From Prunella strophiata (taxonomy: Eukaryota; Chordata; Aves; Passeriformes; Prunellidae), in contig JAZBQD010000001.1 in NCBI GenBank assembly GCA_036583965.1, forward strand, positions 14,347,392 through 14,411,391: a stretch of 64,000 nt of DNA, written 5' to 3'. Made by a program: the position numbers and the translations under genes. The notes beneath the pieces were generated by a model. It did not search any database. It was not told the DNA's origin and worked only from the letters and a program-made list of their open reading frames with translations. Below, piece after piece: positions 60,101 to 64,000 of this stretch; the stretch's first letter is position 1; the number at the start of each line of letters is the position of its first letter.

Positions 60101-63100
60101 GTAATTGTGGGAACTCAATGGAGTCTGCATTTTCATCATCAGTATCTGACATGAAGGGACACACAATAATCTAACATATCCTTTGGTTCAAAGGAGTTTT
60201 CTTGGCAATAGAAAGCATTTCACAAGTCTATAATTACAGCTATCAGGTGAATAGGAAAAAAAATAATCTCCTAAATTTAGAGGAGACAGGTATCCCTCCT
60301 CCTCCAAAATCACAGTCTAGACAGTCAGTTAGGCTTGGCAAGGCAGGCACTGCTCAGAATTGGTCAGGCTGTTAAGTCTGGGGGCAGGTGGGGCACTGAG
60401 TGTGTCCTGCAGCTCAGGAGCCCCAGACAGGTGGAGAAAGCCTTTTTTCCTTTAAAAACACTCTTCCTGCTTGGATGCCAGCAATGTAAGGAGCTCTGCT
60501 TCTGCAGAGCAGCCCTGCTTTGCCCTGGCTGGGTGTTGGAACCCAGGACATCCCTCTGGCTGCCCTGGATGGCTCCAGCCCCTGGCAGGGAGCTCAGAGC
60601 CCTTGGCACAGAGCCCAAGACCCCTGTGCCTTTGATTTTGAGCCATGGAAAAAATTACCAACCTTATATGAAGAGTTACAAGCCACACAAATTAAGTAGA
60701 GTAATAATAAATTTATCACCGGGTGAAAATGTAGAATTTTGGGGTTTTTTAGAATAAGGGTTTGGGGGTCAAGATGGAGGAATTTGGGTGTTTTCTGTCC
60801 TTCTTCCTCCTTCTTCTTAGCCTCCATCTTCTGGGTGATGGTGGCACTTTTGGATTGGTTTAGAGGAGTCAGGACTCTTCATTTGCGGTCTTCAAGGTTG
60901 TTTATTATTTCTTATCTAACAAATTCTTTCCCTGACCAGCCCAGGTCTGTCCAGCAGGTCAGTCTGAGGCACACTGCTCACCTCTGGGGTGGTGTTGTCT
61001 TTTTATACTAAAAACTGCGTGTACAGCTGGGAGCACTCACCGGATGGGGTTGGGGGGAGGAGGAGGAGGGAGCGGCGGCGGCGGAGGCGGCGGCGGAGGC
61101 GGGGCGGGATTCTCAGACTGCTGGATTCGCTTCTGAAGCTCATCAACTGCACGGGAGCAAAGAAACAGAGCACAGTCAGCTCTTGGGCTCTCTCACCTGC
61201 TCTACAAACCAACTTCGATGGTTTAATTAAAAAACTACTAATTAACTAATGAACAAACAAGATTAAACCACACAACTTCCAGATTTTTTTACATTTTCTA
61301 CCAAGAACAATGCACAGGATTCCCAATAAAACAGCTGCCTCCAACCTGAGTTACTACTGAAACTCTCCCTTACACAGGATTCTTCATATAAAATGACAGA
61401 GCAGGGAACACTTGATCTCATTTCTGCAACAGTCTATCTGAGGTTGTATTTGAGAACGAACTAATAAGAGATAAAAGAATGACAATTTCAACCTCCAGAC
61501 TTGCCTCTGTCTTTCTGATGGTGTGGGCTTTCCCCATAACAATGGTCAAAATTGGGTTGTGGCAGAATGGATTTTTTTCTCTCCTGTTTTCATGTCAGAC
61601 CTAAAATGTGGAAATTACTTTTCTGCACTTGAAATGCTGACAAATATAATTAACTGGGGAGGGGCATAAAACAAAGAAAAAAAAAGTCCTGAATTTCTTT
61701 CAGTTACAAAAATCCTTAGCGACTGTTTTGTGTACAGTAGGTTATGGCAGAAGTAAGGAATATGATTTCCAAAGTGGATATGGTTATTTGTTCTTGCAAT
61801 GATGGATTCAAATTAAAATTGCAGTATATTAAACTTGCTTTTAAATTTTAGAAGGTAAAGAAAATTAAAAATCAACTGAGTGGCTTTAAAGTCCAGGTAT
61901 AATCTTTTGTGTCTTTCACACAGACACCTATTCCCATATATTAATCCATCTGTAAGACTCATGGCAACCTAACAACAGGATTTTTGTTCCTTACAGAACA
62001 AAGTTTTACAAGGTTATTCCTTCAGACACATTTTGGACACAGCTGTTCTGCAGCTGAAGGCAGTTGCTCTACTTTGTCTAGTGAAGCAAAGGTCTGGATC
62101 ACTGCTGCACAAAAGCTTCTAGGGTGTCAAATGTAGATGTGCACCAACCATCTCACAAACACACTTTACCCCTAAAATGAAAGTTATTACACAATTTTAC
62201 CTGAATGCTTTAGGTCTCTAGCTTTTTCTTCTGCATGCTGACACTTCAGCTCCAGTTCTTTTTTATCTTCTTCCAAAAGTTCTAGTTGCTGTTTAAGGCG
62301 ACTAATCTCCTTATGCAGGGACTGATTCTCTAGCTGCTCTTCTAATTCTTTAATCTGCAGTTGGCAAACAAGAGCATTCATCACAATAAAAGTTATTTTC
62401 TGTCCCTCCCATTGGCAAATAACCCACTAGGCACAGTTATGCCTGAAAACATCAATGTTATAGTATAGGAGTGAAGCCCAAGTCCCAGAGAAATGAAAAT
62501 TTTTGAATGAGAGCTGGAAAGATTCTTCTGAGAGATGTCAGAATTTTCTGTTACGATCCCAACTTGCTTTATCTCTTCTTTAAAATATGTCTTTAGCTCC
62601 AAAGTACTTAAGCTTTACATCGTTCCTTTTTCTTTTTATAGAGTTTTTATCACATAATTAATTTCAGAACATTTCCTCATTTGAAGCACGAGAACATTGA
62701 CATTTTTATTCTCTTACTGCTTCCACTGACAGGCTCATTATTTAAACTCCCTTGTCTCAACTCATGCAGATTCCAGTGGGGAAATTATGGAATTTCTGAT
62801 TCAGAGGCAGCATTCAGATGCAGAGTAGAAGTAACTTCACAGCTCCCTAAATATATACATTTTGCTCTAGCCTTCAAAGTAGCCCAAAGATGCAGAAGTT
62901 TTCTATGAACTGGAAATGATTCTTCCAAAATACTCATTCAGAGCATTTGAGATTGCATAGTCTTAGTATTGCTGCATTGAAAGGACAGGAATTGTTTACC
63001 TATCCCTACTATTACTCTACTAACAGAGTTTCAGGAACAGGCCTCAGGGCTAAAGCAAAGCTCATTTTCAGGCTTTCCTGGGAAGCAATGGTGATTTCTC

Positions 63101-63804
63101 CCAGTAAAGAGATTGACCAGTCCAGTTTTAGATAATATATTACTTTATATCCTATCAGTTTAGATCCTCCCACAGCACTTTGCAGATTCACCTTACACCT
63201 CCCTGCTCCAGCATGTCTGTCTGGCTCTCCCCCATCCATTTGTCCAGCAAGACCCAAACCACTAATGTGCACTGCCCTACCCTCTCACCTCCTGTTCTCT
63301 CCTTACACCCCCAAGGCACCCTTTGTATTACTCAATGTCCAAAATATGCTCTTGTCATCTCTTCACTTAATGGAACCTGACTCACTGCTTGTAACTGCAC
63401 TTCACTGGCACCCAGAATAAAACACTTGCCTAAACCAGAGCCTTCAGGCTCAGAAGCCTTTCAGTTCTGCACCCATACCTGAACAGTGACTCAGAAGAGG
63501 GGAATCACAACCTTCTCTGAAATGTAGTTCTGAAACTCAAAGCTCTTGCAGGGGATATGATCTCAAGTAATTTTGAATGTAATTAAGACACAGCACTCCT
63601 GAAATTCAGGAGGTTTTCAAAGATTTCGAGATGAGATGAAAAGAAATTCTGTTTTACCTTTTGCTGGTGTTGAAGCCTCTCTTCTTCTAATGTGTGGGTT
63701 AGCTTAGCATTGTCATCCAAAGCCTTCAAAAGTTGTTGATCAGGAGCAAAATTTTGCAGAAGCAACTGACTCTGCCTTTTCATCTTGTTTTGTTCAATGA
63801 ACAT
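44985..63804 (-). CDS. SHTN1: Shootin-1 (SHTN1), partial gene span, last nine coding exons
   Basis: Shootin-1 couples actin retrograde flow to the L1-CAM adhesion complex in growth cones and helps set neuronal polarity (known of the family). The nine exons give 388 codons plus TAA, matching roughly residues 246-631 of the human long form; the N-terminal part lies beyond the right edge. Order: coiled coil (MFIEQNKMKRQSQLLLQ, then LKQQLELLEEDKKELELK), a proline tract ending PNPIR, a basic SLMSMIRKRS motif, LKRQAVEEMMDRIKKGVHLR, then a Ser/Thr-rich tail with NKSTSSRSLKSL, ETELERVLRRRKVT and VVVLDPVS, ending KETDSSSC. KRQS in the first exon matches the PAK-type phosphosite reported near Ser249. 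All junctions obey GT/AG and phases agree. Confidence 0.97.
45196..51375 (-). other. SHTN1 intron (6.2 kb)
   Basis: No other gene seen. It has an imperfect short tandem of CCAGAGCCTGA type at about 45994-46050. Open frames (up to 112 codons) match nothing recognised. Confidence 0.65.
51376..51556 (-). CDS. SHTN1: SHTN1 exon, Ser/Pro-rich tail
   Basis: 181 bases: PTGILATSESKSLPVLGSGA, then ALKKDVETDFTSKVPNSG and GATGSKPTL. PTGILATSESKS matches the human tail closely; the rest is diverged. Donor GTAAGT, acceptor GATTTTAG. Confidence 0.95.
51557..52309 (-). other. SHTN1 intron
   Basis: AT-rich; short GT-rich patch near 52094-52112. Nothing recognised. Confidence 0.65.
52310..52430 (-). CDS. 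SHTN1: SHTN1 exon, ETLNKSTSSRSLKSL
   Basis: 121 bases: ETLNKSTSSRSLKSLETDSG, ETELERVLRRRKVTTDQDSG. Very close to the human GTLNKSTSSRSLKSL...ETELERILRRRKVT. This exon is specific to the long isoform; the human short form, as I recall it, ends just upstream. Confidence 0.97.
52431..55122 (-). other. SHTN1 intron
   Basis: No second gene recognised. If a short-isoform terminal exon (a few codons then stop) exists in birds it should lie here, but it is too small to identify by eye. Confidence 0.6.
55123..55176 (-). CDS. SHTN1: SHTN1 exon, KELKGIL
   Basis: 18 codons, PETPKPSESAMKELKGIL, both ends phase 0. Acceptor TTTGTTACAG, donor GTAAGA. It matches the human ESAVDELKGIL segment. Confidence 0.93.
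55177..55776 (-). other. SHTN1 intron
   Basis: Contains a T run at about 55640-55653. Nothing else. Confidence 0.65.
55777..55886 (-). CDS. SHTN1: SHTN1 exon, EVTDLKRQAVEEMMDRIKKG
   Basis: 110 bases: EEVTDLKRQAVEEMMDRIKK, GVHLRPVNQSSRPKTK. Almost identical to human. Acceptor TTTTTAGCAG, donor GTTTGG. Confidence 0.97.
56539..56558 (+). repeat. G20 homopolymer
   Basis: Twenty consecutive G on the + strand (C on the SHTN1 transcript). Could form a G-quadruplex on the non-coding strand. Length is prone to sequencing error. Confidence 0.85.
58195..58650 (-). mobile_element. CR1 LINE fragment, reverse orientation
   Basis: On the + strand: TTCAGCTGGAAGGGCCCTGC, GACCATCTGGTCTGACAGCC, CCACCTCTCTGGGAAGCC, GAATTCTTCCTTATGTCCAG, GGGAGAAGAGCTCAGCACC, GCTGTAGAGAGCAATAAAGTC and CACTCCTCAGCCTCCTTTTC. 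These are CR1 reverse-complement landmarks in the expected order. It has the same orientation as SHTN1 transcription. Confidence 0.85.
58801..58883 (-). CDS. SHTN1: SHTN1 exon, SLMSMIRKRSHS
   Basis: 83 bases: SLMSMIRKRSHSNTNVSKKE, KPPQQES. The NPIRSLMSMIRKRS core is a shootin-1 signature; it follows the proline tract and lies before the helical VEEMMDRIKKG segment. Acceptor CCCCCCAG, donor GTATGG. Confidence 0.97.
58910..58957 (+). repeat. 24-bp tandem duplication
   Basis: Two copies of a unit beginning CATTCTGTCCTGGGTCCC, head to tail, 27 bases beyond the exon border inside the intron. Confidence 0.85.
60340..61012. mobile_element. Avian ERV/LTR-derived sequence, apparently inverted in part
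   Basis: Two parts. On the + strand, about 60340-60864 has an internal-like GC-rich section (CTGCCCTGGATGGCTCCAGC, TTGGCACAGAGCCCAAGACC) and then LTR U3 landmarks (GGTCAAGATGGAGGAATTTG, TAGCCTCCATCTTCTGGGTG, TTTTGGATTGGTTTAGAG). From about 60865 the sequence continues in the opposite orientation: on the - strand it reads TAGTATAAAAAGACAACACC with a TATA box (61001-61007), then GAAAGAATTTGTTAGATAAG, AATAAA (60901-60906) and CAACCTTGAAGACCGCAAAT. That is an R/U5 section reversed relative to its U3. No gag, pol or env frame survives. Identification rests on my memory of passerine LTRs. Confidence 0.6.
61041..61146 (-). CDS. SHTN1: SHTN1 proline-rich exon
   Basis: 106 bases: DELQKRIQQSENPA, ten prolines, Leu, six prolines, then NPIR (last codon split). 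The human protein has the same Pro-Leu-Pro layout. It is encoded by CCG/CCT triplets, so the + strand is a GGC/GGA repeat. Arginine-, leucine- or glycine-rich frames here are shadows. Acceptor CCCGTGCAG, donor GTGAGT. Confidence 0.95.
61147..62200 (-). other. SHTN1 intron
   Basis: AT-rich; nothing recognised. Confidence 0.65.
62201..62354 (-). CDS. SHTN1: SHTN1 coiled-coil exon
   Basis: 154 bases: IKELEEQLENQSLHKEISRL, KQQLELLEEDKKELELKCQH, AEEKARDLKHS. Heptad-type coiled coil without proline or glycine, nearly identical to human. Acceptor CCAACTGCAG, donor GTAAAA. Confidence 0.98.
62355..63657 (-). other. SHTN1 intron
   Basis: No feature recognised; open frames of 86 codons or fewer look non-coding. 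Confidence 0.65.
63658..63804 (-). CDS. SHTN1: SHTN1 coiled-coil exon (most 5' exon in window)
   Basis: 49 codons: MFIEQNKMKRQSQLLLQNFA, PDQQLLKALDDNAKLTHTLE, EERLQHQQK. The Met is internal, since the human protein reads AQEMFIEQNK across the preceding junction; it is not a start codon. Acceptor TTTTGGCAG, donor GTAAAA. Confidence 0.98.
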
Positions 63805-64000
63805 CTGCCAAAACAAGCCCACACCCAACAAAAACAACAGTCAGGCAAGCACAGTCTAATGCTAAAATGGCAATTGGAAAGAAAATGAGATACTAACATT
63901 GTGTTAATGTGGTAGAAATAATGAGGAAGAAGCTGAGAAGGAAGGGGAAAGGAAGTCTGAGAGCAAAATTCACAAGAGCTAAGCTCACACTGAAAGGAGC
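63805..64000 (-). other. SHTN1 intron running off the window
   Basis: Intronic sequence upstream of the exon at 63658-63804; the rest of the gene, including its N-terminal exons, is to the right. Confidence 0.8.

Larger units (their letters stand above)
58884..61040 (-). other. SHTN1 intron with rearranged LTR
   Basis: It begins with a two-copy tandem of a 24-base CATTCTGTCCTGGGTCCC-type unit at about 58910-58957. AT-rich middle. The left-hand (downstream-of-exon) end is filled by LTR-derived sequence at about 60340-61012. Confidence 0.65.

Noticed and set aside
60335..60757. 140-codon + strand frame
   Set aside because: It lies within LTR/ERV-derived sequence and shows no retroviral or host protein motif.
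61003..61249. Arginine- or leucine-rich frames at the GGC repeat
   Set aside because: They are shadow frames of the SHTN1 proline exon; the spliced proline frame is the one that matches the family.

Overview
The window looks like a piece of a bird nuclear genome, probably a songbird (inference). It has long AT-rich non-coding stretches, intron-split genes with GT/AG borders, CR1-type LINE fragments and avian-style LTR fragments. There are no operons, no CRISPR arrays and no recognisable tRNA or rRNA genes. Two protein-coding genes can be read exon by exon. They lie tail to tail: ENO4 (enolase 4) on the + strand, with coding sequence from 25194 to 42608 in 14 exons, and SHTN1 (shootin-1) on the - strand, with its last nine coding exons between 63804 and 44985. 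The 5' part of SHTN1 lies beyond the right edge. ENO4 next to SHTN1 matches the vertebrate order HSPA12A-ENO4-SHTN1-VAX1 as I remember it, so the left 22.8 kb is most likely the spacer towards HSPA12A.

Layout. 1-22860: no gene seen; two blocks that look like conserved non-coding elements (about 7.7-8.2 kb and 9.5-10.1 kb), an avian LTR fragment at about 11.47-11.87 kb interrupted by a 52-bp insertion that is partly an inverted copy of DNA 1.1 kb away, CR1 fragments at 15.6, 20.6 and 22.3 kb, and a GAA microsatellite at 22.1 kb. 23148-25180: a GC- and CpG-rich pentamer-based minisatellite of about 2 kb that runs straight into ENO4 exon 1. 25194-42608: ENO4, with intronic (TTTTC)n and (CCT)n tracts. 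42609-44984: the convergent 3' regions of both genes. 44985-63804: SHTN1 exons in an intron landscape holding a CR1 fragment, a G20 run and a rearranged LTR fragment that comes close to the proline-rich exon. 63805-64000: SHTN1 intron continuing off the window.

Biology. ENO4 is the divergent enolase-like protein of sperm flagella. The reading here has enolase-like C-terminal signatures but has replaced three metal-ligand positions, and its N-terminal docking-type segment is cut short where the minisatellite begins. SHTN1 is a coiled-coil clutch protein that links actin flow to cell adhesion during axon growth. The two genes have no known functional link; they are only neighbours.

The most unusual feature is the minisatellite. 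It keeps a strict 5-bp register over some 400 pentamers, has no stop codon in any frame of either strand (hence spurious ORFs of 777-868 codons), has closely spaced GG pairs on the - strand, and abuts the ENO4 coding start. I found no evidence for a new multi-gene system.
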